From: Nitrospinia bacterium
Lineage (GTDB): Bacteria; Nitrospinota; Nitrospinia; Nitrospinales; JAJDAT01
DNA length: 64,000 nucleotides
NCBI GenBank assembly: GCA_029261715.1
Contig: JAJDAT010000014.1
Location: 124,001 to 188,000, forward strand
Reading direction: 5' to 3'
This document shows positions 37,654-46,859 of the stretch, piece by piece (position 1 is the first letter of the stretch; each line of letters begins with the position of its first letter). Position numbers and translations under genes: made by a program. A model generated the notes under the pieces. That model saw nothing but the letters and a program-made list of their open reading frames with translations. It did no database searches and had not been told where the DNA came from.

Positions 37654-38055
37654 CTAAGAATAAAAAGTCAGCAAATACCCAGAATAAATCGAAGCAATTA
37701 GACTTAAAAAAGTAATTCCATAAAAAATAAAAGCTGCTTTTGAAAACGCTTTAACGTAAGAATAACCCGCGCTAAAGGCGTAAAAAATTGCAGCTAACAA
37801 TGAATATCCTTGATGAGCTTCGATTTCGATGGTTGTTCTAAAATCTAAATCTGAGGAAATCATCCCCGAAAGAGCAGCTAAAGCCAAAATCAAAAGACCA
37901 ATGCTAAGATTAAAATTAGCAGCCGCTACCATTTTTGAATCATCTCTTTTTTGGGAAAGCCTTAAAAGTAAAATTCCCGCAATAAAAAGGGGGAGGGGAA
38001 AATGAGAGAAAAAAGGATGAAATGTTACCGAACTGATCAAGGCTGATCTCGCCAA
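37654..38055 (-). CDS. DUF2231-like membrane protein
   Basis: A 133-residue protein with four membrane helices. It starts with the DUF2231-type sequence FHPFFSHFPLPLFIAGILLL, where a His near the membrane surface is typical of that family, and has IEIEAHQGYSLLAAI further on. Some DUF2231 members resemble cytochrome b-like membrane proteins, but haem ligation is not shown. The start is TTG 38055, as no in-frame ATG occurs upstream. It lies 75 nt after the lipocalin gene on the same strand. Confidence 0.68.
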   Translation of the reverse strand: MARSALISSVTFHPFFSHFPLPLFIAGILLLRLSQKRDDSKMVAAANFNLSIGLLILALAALSGMISSDLDFRTTIEIEAHQGYSLLAAIFYAFSAGYSYVKAFSKAAFIFYGITFLSLIASIYSGYLLTFYS

Positions 38056-38130
38056 TCATTCAAGTTTATTATATATTCAGAATCAAAAAACGCTACGACT
38101 GCTATTTCAAAAGTTTTTCCAACCGACATT

Positions 38131-39273
38131 TCATTTTACTGGGCCTGTATCTAAAGCCTTATCATACCCAACTAGCTCGACATAACCCTTTCCACTAGCA
38201 GGTTTTCCATTATACTTTCCTCTTACAGAAACGCTTCCTTCCCAATAAGCTCCCGCAATTGATCGCAAACCATAAAGTTCTTGATCGGAAAAGTCGGGTT
38301 TTACTTGCAAATCAATTCCGTGCTTTGGAACGGCAATAGTCCACGCTGACGGATAAACAGCTCCAGTTTTTTCACTACGCCACCTTGCAACTGCCTTTAT
38401 ATCAAAATCACTCAATTCTAAATGAGTGTACGATCCATTTCTCAATACAATCGTCCCGGACGAATAAGGCTCAACCTCTCCACTTTTCAGACGAATGTTA
38501 TAAAACATTAGCTCAGTTTCATTATCTAATTTGATAGAAAACCAATCCCAGCCAACTTGTTTTTCGTTCAATTGACTACTTGAAAATTCACGATCCATCC
38601 AACTAGTCCCCTTAACCTCAAACTCTTCGCCATTTAAATAAATTTTTCCCCAGGTTTTCATACGAGTATAGGAAAAATAATGCGAAGCATTGCCCGCTCC
38701 TTTCTGACTGACACCATTTTCTCCATGAAAAACTATGTTTTTTTGAGGTTTCAAATTTAATTTCAATCCAAACCCTCTTTGAATAGCCGTAAGATTTTGA
38801 GTTTCTCCATCATTTGCTAAAACCCAATCTTCGTTCCAAATTAGGAATCTATCTAATTCTGCGCCAGCATTGCCCAAACCTGCGCGATTTAATCTTTCAA
38901 AAAAATAAAATTTTTCGTTTTCAATATCCGATACAGTCATATGAGCAAAGTAAATATCACGCAACCTCCAACGGGAAGACTTCGAAATATCTGAAAAACG
39001 ATCTAATGCAACACGGAAAAAGGTAAGCTGAAATCCAAATTCTCTTTCATCTTTATTTTTTAAGTTACCAGTGTAATACCACCACTCCACTTTATAATTA
39101 TCGTGAGAAAAGTTATCGCGCGGAAAACTATATTCGTAATCGGGTAGAGCCTTTGTAAATCCTGGAGGATTTTCAGCTGGAGCGGCGCTTAAGAAGTTGG
39201 CAAATGGAGCAACCAACAAACCAATTGTAGAAAAGAAAAAACTAAAAAAAAATTTTCTAAAAAAATAATTCAT
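38131..39273 (-). CDS. CrtC/AttH-like lipocalin, exported
   Basis: A 380-residue protein with an N-terminal signal peptide (residues 1-30, basic then hydrophobic, cleavage near AAPAENPP). The body fits the CrtC (carotenoid 1,2-hydratase) / AttH lipocalin family: YEYSFPRDNFSHDNYKVEWWYYTGNL, FGFQLTFFRVAL, WMDREFSSSQL and WDWFSIKLDN. Members bind or hydrate lipids; CrtC hydrates carotenoids, while AttH-like forms in the periplasm have unknown substrates. No other carotenoid genes are nearby, so lipid binding in the periplasm is the safer reading. ATG 39273 is preferred over a TTG two codons upstream. Confidence 0.85.
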   Translation of the reverse strand: MNYFFRKFFFSFFFSTIGLLVAPFANFLSAAPAENPPGFTKALPDYEYSFPRDNFSHDNYKVEWWYYTGNLKNKDEREFGFQLTFFRVALDRFSDISKSSRWRLRDIYFAHMTVSDIENEKFYFFERLNRAGLGNAGAELDRFLIWNEDWVLANDGETQNLTAIQRGFGLKLNLKPQKNIVFHGENGVSQKGAGNASHYFSYTRMKTWGKIYLNGEEFEVKGTSWMDREFSSSQLNEKQVGWDWFSIKLDNETELMFYNIRLKSGEVEPYSSGTIVLRNGSYTHLELSDFDIKAVARWRSEKTGAVYPSAWTIAVPKHGIDLQVKPDFSDQELYGLRSIAGAYWEGSVSVRGKYNGKPASGKGYVELVGYDKALDTGPVK

Positions 39274-39304
39274 CTGCAATTTAAAAAAGAAACAGTGCCT
39301 TCAG

Positions 39305-41536
39305 TTACAATAAAGGCTCTAAAAGTTTAACAATATCACTCACGTCTGCGCCTAGTCCGCTTGCCAAATCCGCGTAGTCTTTTGATTTTTGGAATTCTTT
39401 AAGATAATAATAATTAATAGCTAAGCTTTTATAAGCGCCTGCCCAATTCGGAGCTAACCATATTACTTTATCAAGAACTTCTATAGATTCAATGTAGCGA
39501 CCTTTCTGGAAGTAGTCGGCACTAATCTCAAAAAGATAACCGACTCGATAGTTTCTATGAGGTTGAATTGTTAATGCAGTTTTCATGTATCTAATGTAAT
39601 TAGGTTGGCCAGATTTTTTTAGCGCAATCCCCATTGCCCAATACGCATTATGATTTAAGTTATCTAGTTCAATTGATTTTTTTAAAAATCGAATCGCCTT
39701 AGAGAAACTTTCTTGTTTTAAATAAAAATACCCTAATTGAAAAACCGCTCTAGAAGATTTAGGCTTCAACTCAATTGCCGTTAATGCATCTGCTTCATTT
39801 CCGACAAAAGCGTTATCAAAAATAAATTCGGGGTATGTCTGCATTATAGAAACAAACCGAACTCTATTGTTCTTTGACGCTTCTGAATAGGATACCCTGT
39901 TTCTATCCAAATAAATCACTGAACAGGTTATCAATGCCATCACTAAAATGGGCGCCCACGCTTTATATTTGGGAGTTGTATCGATATCTGCCTTTCCAAA
40001 CCCACAAAGCTTCCACGCTCCCCACATAAGAAATAGAATTAACAACGGAAGCAAAAATATAAAAAAGAAATCGATCGAAGAATTCAAAGGTACAGTTTTT
40101 AAGTAAAGTATCTTGGCAAAGGAAGTAGAAAGTATTCCTCCAGGGGCTGAAAACATGTCTGGAATTTTTTTAAACGACTCAAAGGAGTAATTAGGATCTG
40201 CATAATCGATTAACCATCGAAACTGAATCGTATGAATAACATTTATTAAAACAAATAAAACGCACGAACTGGAAAGAGCAATTCTCCAAAACTTAGTTTC
40301 AACTCGATCAAATAAAGCAGCCAGTCCAATAGCAACAAAAGGAATAGAAGCAATCAGCAATCTTCTTCCATAAGAAGAAAATTCTGCCAATGTCCATGTC
40401 AAAGTTAGGTAGAAAGACCAAAAAGTCAAAACAATTGCCAAAACCTTAAAAATTTTTGATTCAAGTTTTTCCGGTAAATTAACTGCAAATAATGGCGTGA
40501 TTTTTAGTTTTTCGTAAGACATGAAAAATAAACCTACATACCCAACTAACCAAGGTTGGAAGCACCAGGCAAGTCCAAAATAAGGACCCGCCAAAACAGA
40601 AACGAATCTTTCCCACAAAAAAACAAAGTTATCCGGAATTATAATAGTTTTGAATTTACTCAGATGAGGATCGTCAGGATAATAATTTCCATATAAAATA
40701 ATCCAAATAAATACTTGGATAGAAACAGTTACTAAAAACGCTAATAAAATCGACCCGCAGGTTTTAGTAAAAACTTTAAAATTTTCGGATCGTTTCGGTA
40801 TAAACCAAATAATTAAAAAGAAAGCCGTAACAGGAAAAATTCCCATAATAATATTTGTGTAGCGCGACATACCAACTAAAGCCAAGACACAACCTAGGCA
40901 AAGTCCCCAAGAAATCGAGTTATCTAGCTTCGGCCGCCGAAACCATATATATAAAATCAAAGATAAAGTAAAGAACTCAGCAAAATGCCCCATGCGACTA
41001 CGAACAAAGGCAAAATATGGCAACGGTGAAGATAAAAATAAAGTCCAGCAAGACCATAACGCAGCTCTTTTCGAAAATATTGAGCTTACAGTTTTATATA
41101 AGAGAAGAAATCCGCTAAAAACATAAAACAAAGTTCCTAATCCAGTCGAAATTAAATGACTCCAACCATAGCCATAAGTCTTTTGCCCCATTCCAAAATA
41201 AATCAATACTTTTTCGACTAGCTCACCAACCAAAAAAAACGGAGCCCATAATAAAGCTGGTCCACATGGCCAGAGGTTTAAAGTTTGATTGGTCCTAGTT
41301 AAATGGAAATAATAGGCATAATTTCTCTCATTTAAGAAATCAATATCTCCATCAAAAAAAAAGGACCTTATGTATGCGTAATATCCCTGATCATCCCCAG
41401 CGTCTATAGTTGTTAAAGAAAAAAATCCTGAATGTTCAAATGGATCAATTTCTTGGCTGAACAAACCCAAGGGAACTAAAAATAAAACACAAAGAAAAAA
41501 AGGGAGGAAAATCGTTAATCTTTCGTTTTTTATCAT
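39305..41536 (-). CDS. GT-C membrane glycosyltransferase-like protein with TPR repeats
   Basis: A 743-residue protein. About twelve membrane helices run from residue 7 to about 540. The first periplasmic loop has an acidic patch (TTIDAGDDQGYYAY), as in PMT/ArnT-type GT-C enzymes. From about 590 to 743 there are four to five TPR units (YFYLKQESFSKAIRFLKKSIELD). This is the third GT-C plus TPR protein in the window and is not closely related to the two at 13.9-18.1 kb. The start at ATG 41536 (MIKNER) is preferred to an upstream ORF extension. A glycosyl-transfer role in the periplasm is inferred. Confidence 0.78.
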   Translation of the reverse strand: MIKNERLTIFLPFFLCVLFLVPLGLFSQEIDPFEHSGFFSLTTIDAGDDQGYYAYIRSFFFDGDIDFLNERNYAYYFHLTRTNQTLNLWPCGPALLWAPFFLVGELVEKVLIYFGMGQKTYGYGWSHLISTGLGTLFYVFSGFLLLYKTVSSIFSKRAALWSCWTLFLSSPLPYFAFVRSRMGHFAEFFTLSLILYIWFRRPKLDNSISWGLCLGCVLALVGMSRYTNIIMGIFPVTAFFLIIWFIPKRSENFKVFTKTCGSILLAFLVTVSIQVFIWIILYGNYYPDDPHLSKFKTIIIPDNFVFLWERFVSVLAGPYFGLAWCFQPWLVGYVGLFFMSYEKLKITPLFAVNLPEKLESKIFKVLAIVLTFWSFYLTLTWTLAEFSSYGRRLLIASIPFVAIGLAALFDRVETKFWRIALSSSCVLFVLINVIHTIQFRWLIDYADPNYSFESFKKIPDMFSAPGGILSTSFAKILYLKTVPLNSSIDFFFIFLLPLLILFLMWGAWKLCGFGKADIDTTPKYKAWAPILVMALITCSVIYLDRNRVSYSEASKNNRVRFVSIMQTYPEFIFDNAFVGNEADALTAIELKPKSSRAVFQLGYFYLKQESFSKAIRFLKKSIELDNLNHNAYWAMGIALKKSGQPNYIRYMKTALTIQPHRNYRVGYLFEISADYFQKGRYIESIEVLDKVIWLAPNWAGAYKSLAINYYYLKEFQKSKDYADLASGLGADVSDIVKLLEPLL

Positions 41537-41639
41537 TTGAGTTTCTAGCAGGTAACCTTTAAATTTCTTAGACGTCCAATATACACCATACAATTATCCA
41601 TGGTAAAGTTGCTCAAAAATTGAGAAAACTCCCTTTTTC

Positions 41640-41669
41640 TTGAAGAGACAATTAAGGTTTTGCTATATT
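41640..41669 (+). promoter_or_regulatory. Possible promoter of the polysaccharide locus
   Basis: TTGAAG (41640-41645), 18-nt spacer, TATATT (41664-41669), in the divergent gap before the GT-C gene at 41752. Both boxes match the housekeeping consensus in 4-5 of 6 positions. Confidence 0.3.
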
Positions 41670-41751
41670 AGCGAGGTAACGTTTCGGTAATGTCTCATCA
41701 TCTTTCCTGCCGGTAACCGCTCCATATTTTTCTCCTTAATCAAAAAGCAAC

Positions 41752-43446
41752 ATGAATTCCTCTCAAACCAACTGGACTCGAAACACTGAAAATCTATGTT
41801 TAATTCTAATCATAGTGTCGGGAGTCTATTTTCGATGGGCGAACTTATGGACTAGAGGGCTAATAAATGGGGATGGAGTCGTTCATTGGAAAGCGGTAAT
41901 AGATGCAATGACCCAAGGGGTATATCATTGGTATCATGCCAAACCTGGCCATATGCTACTGCTCGGGATTTTTGCAAAAATATTTGGAATGAAAAGTTTT
42001 GTCCCAATAGCCGTATCGTTTACGACAGGATTACTTTGCGTTGGAGTCGTTTATCTTATTGGGCGTTTGATTTACTCCCCACGCGCCGGTTTATTTGCCG
42101 CTACTTTGATTTCAGTTTCTCCTTGGCACGTATTCTATTCCCGAACAAGCGCTTCAACCGGAAACTCGATCTTTTTTTGGACATTAGCGCTTTTTCTTTA
42201 TTTATTAAGCCGTCCTGAAACGAGGAAGAACAAAGATAATTCTAAATCCAATAACGAAGGTCATGATTTCAAATCTTTGTTTTTTTTAATACTTTCTGGC
42301 CTCTCAATGGGCTTTGCCTTCAGTTGCCATTACAATTTAGGATTACTACCTTTTATATTTTTTATATATGAAATAGCTTTTATAGCCAAAATAAGGTTTG
42401 ATTATCTATCGCAAGTCTCAAGTTTACTGCCAACGCCCCCATTTCCCTGGAAAAAAGTTCTCCCCAAAAATGGGTTGCGCATTTTCATTCTTTTCAGCGC
42501 AATGCTATACCCATTAGTCCTTTTCAATTTCTCTCATATTTATCTTCGATATGTAGAAGTTTTTGAAGTGCCCTACGACCCTTTGAAAAATGACGTCATT
42601 TTTAGCTATTTTCAACAAATTATTATTCAATTGATTTCAAGCACTACCGCAATATGGGGCGGCGTTTCTGACCTTTCATTTTGGACAAAAGTTATCTGGA
42701 ATAATGAAGGAGCCCCAGTTTTTATCGTTTTCTTAATGGGATTCATCTTTGGAATCATCCAAATTTTCTCAAAATTCAAATTTAGTCATATTTTGACTAT
42801 ATTACCATTCGTTTTTGTTTTCATTTTCTTAATAAATTCAAAATATACTGCTCAAGCTCGTTCTTTTGCTCTAGCAATACCATTAATTGCCTTAATAACG
42901 GGGAATTTTCTTGCCGAATTTTTAAAAAATTATAGAATTAACGCTTGGCTTTGGTTCGTTCCATTATTTACCTTTATCTTTAACTTTCCATTGTTGTTAA
43001 GCCAATCCCAAATTTCCAATCAGGAACCGGAAATAAAACAATATTTAATTGAAAATAAACATTCTTCAATGATTGTTCAAGGTAAACCAATGTATGCTTT
43101 AGCTTACAAAACAGTCGATGAGCTTCTGCTTTCTGAAAATATTGAATGGACCCAAAAGCAGGTTCAAACCGCACGAAAAGGAAAATTAGTAATATCACCA
43201 TCATTTCTTTTAGCAAGATTCAAAAAAGCTGAAATAAGAAGTCATTATCGTTGTCGTCCTTTAGCTCAATGGCCTAGTTTAACAGGTAACTCATCTATGA
43301 GCTTTGAGATAGGTCAGACGAATAGAAATTGGAATTTAAAACCACGCCAAAATTTTAATCAGATAGTAGGAGTATTCCCTCTAAATGTCTGCTTTAGCGA
43401 TGAAAAAAAACAAAATATCCCAAAAATTCAAACTCAACAAAAATAG
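41752..43446 (+). CDS. ArnT/PMT-like GT-C glycosyltransferase
   Basis: A 564-residue polytopic membrane protein with about 10-12 helices. The first periplasmic loop has LINGDGVVHW, an acidic pair as in GT-C enzymes, and the next helix region includes GRLIYSPRAGLFAA with SPWHVFYSRTSAS, a typical PMT_2 pattern. These enzymes take a sugar from a polyprenyl carrier and add it to lipid A, a glycan or protein. It is the first gene of a rightward locus and stops 9 nt before the first SDR gene. The last 60 residues are soluble. Confidence 0.82.
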   Translation: MNSSQTNWTRNTENLCLILIIVSGVYFRWANLWTRGLINGDGVVHWKAVIDAMTQGVYHWYHAKPGHMLLLGIFAKIFGMKSFVPIAVSFTTGLLCVGVVYLIGRLIYSPRAGLFAATLISVSPWHVFYSRTSASTGNSIFFWTLALFLYLLSRPETRKNKDNSKSNNEGHDFKSLFFLILSGLSMGFAFSCHYNLGLLPFIFFIYEIAFIAKIRFDYLSQVSSLLPTPPFPWKKVLPKNGLRIFILFSAMLYPLVLFNFSHIYLRYVEVFEVPYDPLKNDVIFSYFQQIIIQLISSTTAIWGGVSDLSFWTKVIWNNEGAPVFIVFLMGFIFGIIQIFSKFKFSHILTILPFVFVFIFLINSKYTAQARSFALAIPLIALITGNFLAEFLKNYRINAWLWFVPLFTFIFNFPLLLSQSQISNQEPEIKQYLIENKHSSMIVQGKPMYALAYKTVDELLLSENIEWTQKQVQTARKGKLVISPSFLLARFKKAEIRSHYRCRPLAQWPSLTGNSSMSFEIGQTNRNWNLKPRQNFNQIVGVFPLNVCFSDEKKQNIPKIQTQQK

Positions 43447-43455
43447 GCTAAAAAA

Positions 43456-44412
43456 ATGAACGTTTTAGTTACTGGCGCGGCGGGTTTATACGGTATTCAT
43501 TTAGTAGACGAATTAGTGAAACGTCCGGATATTAATAAGGTCATAGGTATAGATGACTTTTCCCGCGAATACTTCGAAGCCGACCCTTTTATAAAATCTT
43601 CAGAGTTTGAATCAAAATTTACTTTAATAAGAAAAAAGTTTTATGACTTAACTGTCGAAGAATTGGATGATATGGATTTAGACGCTTTCGTCCATCTGGC
43701 GGCACATATATCCATTCCAGAATCTATGGAAAAAGCGGACGATTATTTTAGAAATAACGAGTGGGGCACTTTTCATCTGATGCAGTTATTATTTCGCACC
43801 AAAAAATGGCCTTTGATGATATATGCATCTTCTCCAGAGGTTTATGGTAATCCAGTATACACTCCAATGGATATACACCATCCCATGCTCCCAAGAAGTA
43901 TTTATGCTGCAACCAAATTAGCCGCTGAAAAACATTGCAAAGCAATGCATGAATGGTATAAATACCCCGTAATCGTAATTCGTAATTTCAACACATTCGG
44001 TGAGAATCAAGATATTTCAGGATACGCTGGGGTTGTTTCTACATTTATCCTGAAATCATTAAAAAACGAATCAATAGTTATTCACAACTCAGGAGAACAA
44101 ACGCGAGACTTTCAATATGTAAAAGACGCAGTTCGCGCATACTCTTTAGTTATTAATAAGGAAAAGAGTTTAGCTGGCGAAGTTTTCAATATTGGAACTC
44201 AAAACCAAACGTCGATTAAAAACCTAGCGGAAACCATTAAGCGATTAGCAGGCTCTCAATCAGAAATAAAATTTGAGTCTGGAAGAGCCGCAGACTTAAT
44301 GTCACTTGAAGCGGATTATAAGCTCATAAAAGAAAAAACTGGGTGGGAGCCGCAATATTCACTCGAAGAAGGACTTAAACGAACTATTGAATGGTACAAA
44401 CAACGAATATGA
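43456..44412 (+). CDS. NAD-dependent nucleotide-sugar epimerase/dehydratase (extended SDR)
   Basis: A 318-residue extended SDR. GAAGLYG is the NAD motif (7-13), the active site has the S-x(n)-YxxxK pattern with YAATK (about 156), and DFQYVKDAVRAY is the substrate-side motif. It acts on a UDP- or dTDP-sugar to supply a precursor of the surface glycan. The exact sugar cannot be read from the sequence. The TGA overlaps the next ATG (ATGA at 44409-44412), so it is translationally coupled to a second SDR. Confidence 0.9.
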   Translation: MNVLVTGAAGLYGIHLVDELVKRPDINKVIGIDDFSREYFEADPFIKSSEFESKFTLIRKKFYDLTVEELDDMDLDAFVHLAAHISIPESMEKADDYFRNNEWGTFHLMQLLFRTKKWPLMIYASSPEVYGNPVYTPMDIHHPMLPRSIYAATKLAAEKHCKAMHEWYKYPVIVIRNFNTFGENQDISGYAGVVSTFILKSLKNESIVIHNSGEQTRDFQYVKDAVRAYSLVINKEKSLAGEVFNIGTQNQTSIKNLAETIKRLAGSQSEIKFESGRAADLMSLEADYKLIKEKTGWEPQYSLEEGLKRTIEWYKQRI

Positions 44413-45359
44413 AAAAAGCGCTTGTAACAGGAGGCGCCGGTTTTATCGGGCGTTGGTTAGTCAAAAAATTACTTAATGAGGGTATCGATGTCTGGGTAGT
44501 AGATAACCTTGAAAATGGCTGCAAGGAAAACCTCAATGAATTTAAAAATGATTCAAAATTACGAGACGTCGTTTTTGCAGATATTTTAGACGTTCCAAAA
44601 CTGCAAAGCCTTTTTACAGACAAACCCGACATTGTCTTCCACTTAGCGGCCCAAATTAATGTTCATGAAAGCTTAGAAAACCCGGGAAAGTCATATCTAT
44701 CAAATATTCAGGGTACATATAATGTATTAGAAGCTTGCCGCCCAAACCTAACAAAACTAATGCTGATGGGTACATGCATGGTATATGATGTTGCTGATAG
44801 CAAAGGGGCAATTACTGAAAACCATCCCGTAAAACCCGCGTCTCCATATGCGGGCTCTAAATTAGGCGCAGAAGTATTAGCCGAATCCTATTTCCATGGA
44901 TATGGCTTGCCCTTGATCACATGCCGCCCATTTAATACTTATGGCCCATTTCAAAAAAACAATATGGAAGGTGGCGTGGTATCCATATTCGTAAAAAAAG
45001 AATTAGATGGGGAAGAATTGCAAATTTTTGGAGATGGCACTCAAACTAGAGATCTTTTGTACGTAGAGGATTGCGTAGAATTTCTTTTCAAAGCAGCTAA
45101 TAACGAAAAGGCGATTGGACAAATCATCAATGCCGGTTTAGGTGAAGATGTCGCTATTAAAGATTTAGCGGCGATGGTTTGCTCTGATCCTAATCGTATT
45201 AAATATGTCACACATCATCATCCGCAATCGGAGATACAAAAGCTTCTCTGCGATTATTCGAAGGCTAAGTCCATGTTGGACTGGAAGCCCCAAACTGACT
45301 TAAAAACAGGAATTCAAAAAATTCGACAATGGTTTCAAAGCCAACCAGATTTGGGATAA
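44409..45359 (+). CDS. NAD-dependent nucleotide-sugar epimerase/dehydratase (second SDR)
   Basis: A 316-residue extended SDR with GGAGFIG near the N-terminus, YAGSK as active-site YxxxK, and TRDLLYVEDCVEF. The start at ATG 44409 overlaps the previous stop (ATGA); an upstream in-frame start at 44391 is unnecessary. It overlaps the CapF-like gene by 31 nt at its 3' end. Together the three SDR genes form a nucleotide-sugar pathway. Product sugar is unknown; 4-epimerase, 4,6-dehydratase or decarboxylase functions are all possible. Confidence 0.9.
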   Translation: MKKALVTGGAGFIGRWLVKKLLNEGIDVWVVDNLENGCKENLNEFKNDSKLRDVVFADILDVPKLQSLFTDKPDIVFHLAAQINVHESLENPGKSYLSNIQGTYNVLEACRPNLTKLMLMGTCMVYDVADSKGAITENHPVKPASPYAGSKLGAEVLAESYFHGYGLPLITCRPFNTYGPFQKNNMEGGVVSIFVKKELDGEELQIFGDGTQTRDLLYVEDCVEFLFKAANNEKAIGQIINAGLGEDVAIKDLAAMVCSDPNRIKYVTHHHPQSEIQKLLCDYSKAKSMLDWKPQTDLKTGIQKIRQWFQSQPDLG

Positions 45360-46186
45360 CAGGAGCTTCCGGTTTTGTCGGATCACATTTGAAATCGGCT
45401 CTTGAAAAACAACATTCTGTCTTTCAATTTAAAAGAAAGCGGGGAGAAGTACTTCCCGACATTGATCGTCTACAAGAATTTGCCAAAAACGTAGATATCA
45501 TATTTCATTTAGCTGGGGTTAACCGTGGAACCGAGGAAGAAATTGCAACGGGAAATATCCTTTGGACTTACCGTTTAGCACAAGCCCTTAAATCAATAAA
45601 GCCGGCTCCGCGCGTCATATTTGCTTCTTCTTCCCAAGTTTATCGCCCAATTAGTCGACCTATAAAAGAAGCTGATAAACCCAAACCTGAATCTCTATAT
45701 GGATTTGCAAAACTTTCTGCAGAAGAAATTTTGCTAGCCTCTGGTTTAGATTGCATAATATTACGTTTGTCAAACGTTTATGGCCCAGGCTGCCGCCCAA
45801 ACTATAATTCAGTAATAGCGACTTTTTGTCATCGTTCAATAAATCAAAAGCCTCTAACAGTTAATGGAGATGGCTCACAGGGTAGGGATTTCGTTTATAT
45901 TGACGATATAGTACGAGCATTCCTACTATCGGTAAAAATAAAATCAAAAATCAAAACTTTTAATGTGAGCTCAGGTAAAATCATTTCCTTGCGAACAATT
46001 TTAAATCAGGTAGACCGTCAATTGCCTGGATTACAAGTCGAATATAATGAAAACGCAGATATGGGAGGGTTATCTTATTGTTGCGATTTTTCCCGCTTTA
46101 AGGCGCAATCTGGTTGGACCCCAAAAGTTTCTCTCAAAAAAGGAATCAATAACACTCTAGATTTTTTTGAAAATGCGACAAATTGA
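45329..46186 (+). CDS. capF: CapF-like nucleotide-sugar reductase, SDR half only
   Basis: A 285-residue SDR with GASGFVG (about 11-17) and YGFAK as YxxxK. The segment PNYNSVIATFC matches the same stretch in CapF/WbjC, the enzyme that makes UDP-2-acetamido-2,6-dideoxy-L-talose on the way to N-acetyl-L-fucosamine. In known CapF this SDR half is fused to a C-terminal cupin; here it stops and a separate cupin gene overlaps it by 14 nt. Context: third of three SDR genes. The 2-epimerase CapG is not seen in the window, so the final sugar need not be FucNAc. Confidence 0.85.
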   Translation: MVSKPTRFGITGASGFVGSHLKSALEKQHSVFQFKRKRGEVLPDIDRLQEFAKNVDIIFHLAGVNRGTEEEIATGNILWTYRLAQALKSIKPAPRVIFASSSQVYRPISRPIKEADKPKPESLYGFAKLSAEEILLASGLDCIILRLSNVYGPGCRPNYNSVIATFCHRSINQKPLTVNGDGSQGRDFVYIDDIVRAFLLSVKIKSKIKTFNVSSGKIISLRTILNQVDRQLPGLQVEYNENADMGGLSYCCDFSRFKAQSGWTPKVSLKKGINNTLDFFENATN

Positions 46187-46577
46187 AATAACTGAATTAA
46201 AAAAACGATCCGATGAACGTGGCTGGCTAGTAGAAGTTTTACGTGGTGAAGGTATGGGAGAACGTAACGAATTTGGACAAATTTTTGTTTCCGTAGCTCC
46301 TCCAGGTAAGATTAGAGGCAACCATTATCATGATCGAAAAATTGAATGGTTTTGCGTTCCATCTGGAACCGGATTGCTTCTCCTAAAAGACCCAGAAACT
46401 GGTGAAGAAATGGAAGTTGTTCTCGGAGAAAATGAACCAAAAACAGTAAAAATATCGCCTCCAATCATTCATGCCATTAAAAACATTGGAGAAAAAGACA
46501 TGGTTCTAATGGTGTATGTCAACGAAACATTCGATCCTTCCGATCCCGACACGTTTTACAAAAAAATCTTAGAATAA
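46173..46577 (+). CDS. CapF-type cupin domain as a separate protein
   Basis: A 134-residue cupin. It aligns with the CapF/WbjC C-terminal domain: FGQIFVSVAPPGKIRGNHYH, then the metal Glu in RKIEWF, the last His in PPIIHAI, and ending FDPSDPDTFYKKI. The likely zinc ligands (two His, one Glu, one His) are present. In CapF this domain carries out the 3-epimerisation before reduction by the SDR half. ATG 46173 lies inside the end of the SDR gene (14-nt overlap, -1 frame), giving coupled translation; an upstream TTG at 46167 is less likely. Confidence 0.85.
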   Translation: MRQIEITELKKRSDERGWLVEVLRGEGMGERNEFGQIFVSVAPPGKIRGNHYHDRKIEWFCVPSGTGLLLLKDPETGEEMEVVLGENEPKTVKISPPIIHAIKNIGEKDMVLMVYVNETFDPSDPDTFYKKILE

Positions 46578-46625
46578 TTAAAAAAACTCATCATCCAGAC
46601 AATCCGGACAAAAACAATTGAATTT

Positions 46626-46654
46626 TTGTGGATTGCTTATACTTGTTGTATTAT
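46626..46654 (+). promoter_or_regulatory. Possible promoter before the methyltransferase gene
   Basis: TTGTGG (46626-46631), 17-nt spacer, TATTAT (46649-46654). It lies in the 282-nt gap after the cupin gene and about 205 nt before the next start, so a second transcript of the locus is plausible. Confidence 0.35.
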
Positions 46655-46859
46655 AGGCTGAGCATATCAATCATAAAAATTTCATCCATATTTGTTTCAC
46701 TTATCTTCAATTCATCCGATTGAAAGAATTTTTTTATATAAAACCTGGTAACTCCTTTCGCACAACTTCAAACTCAAAAACTTTACCTAAACCAAGTTTT
46801 ATATTTTAAATGCCTATTATTACAATTTTAAATCCTGAAATAAATTAAAACTTTTATAA

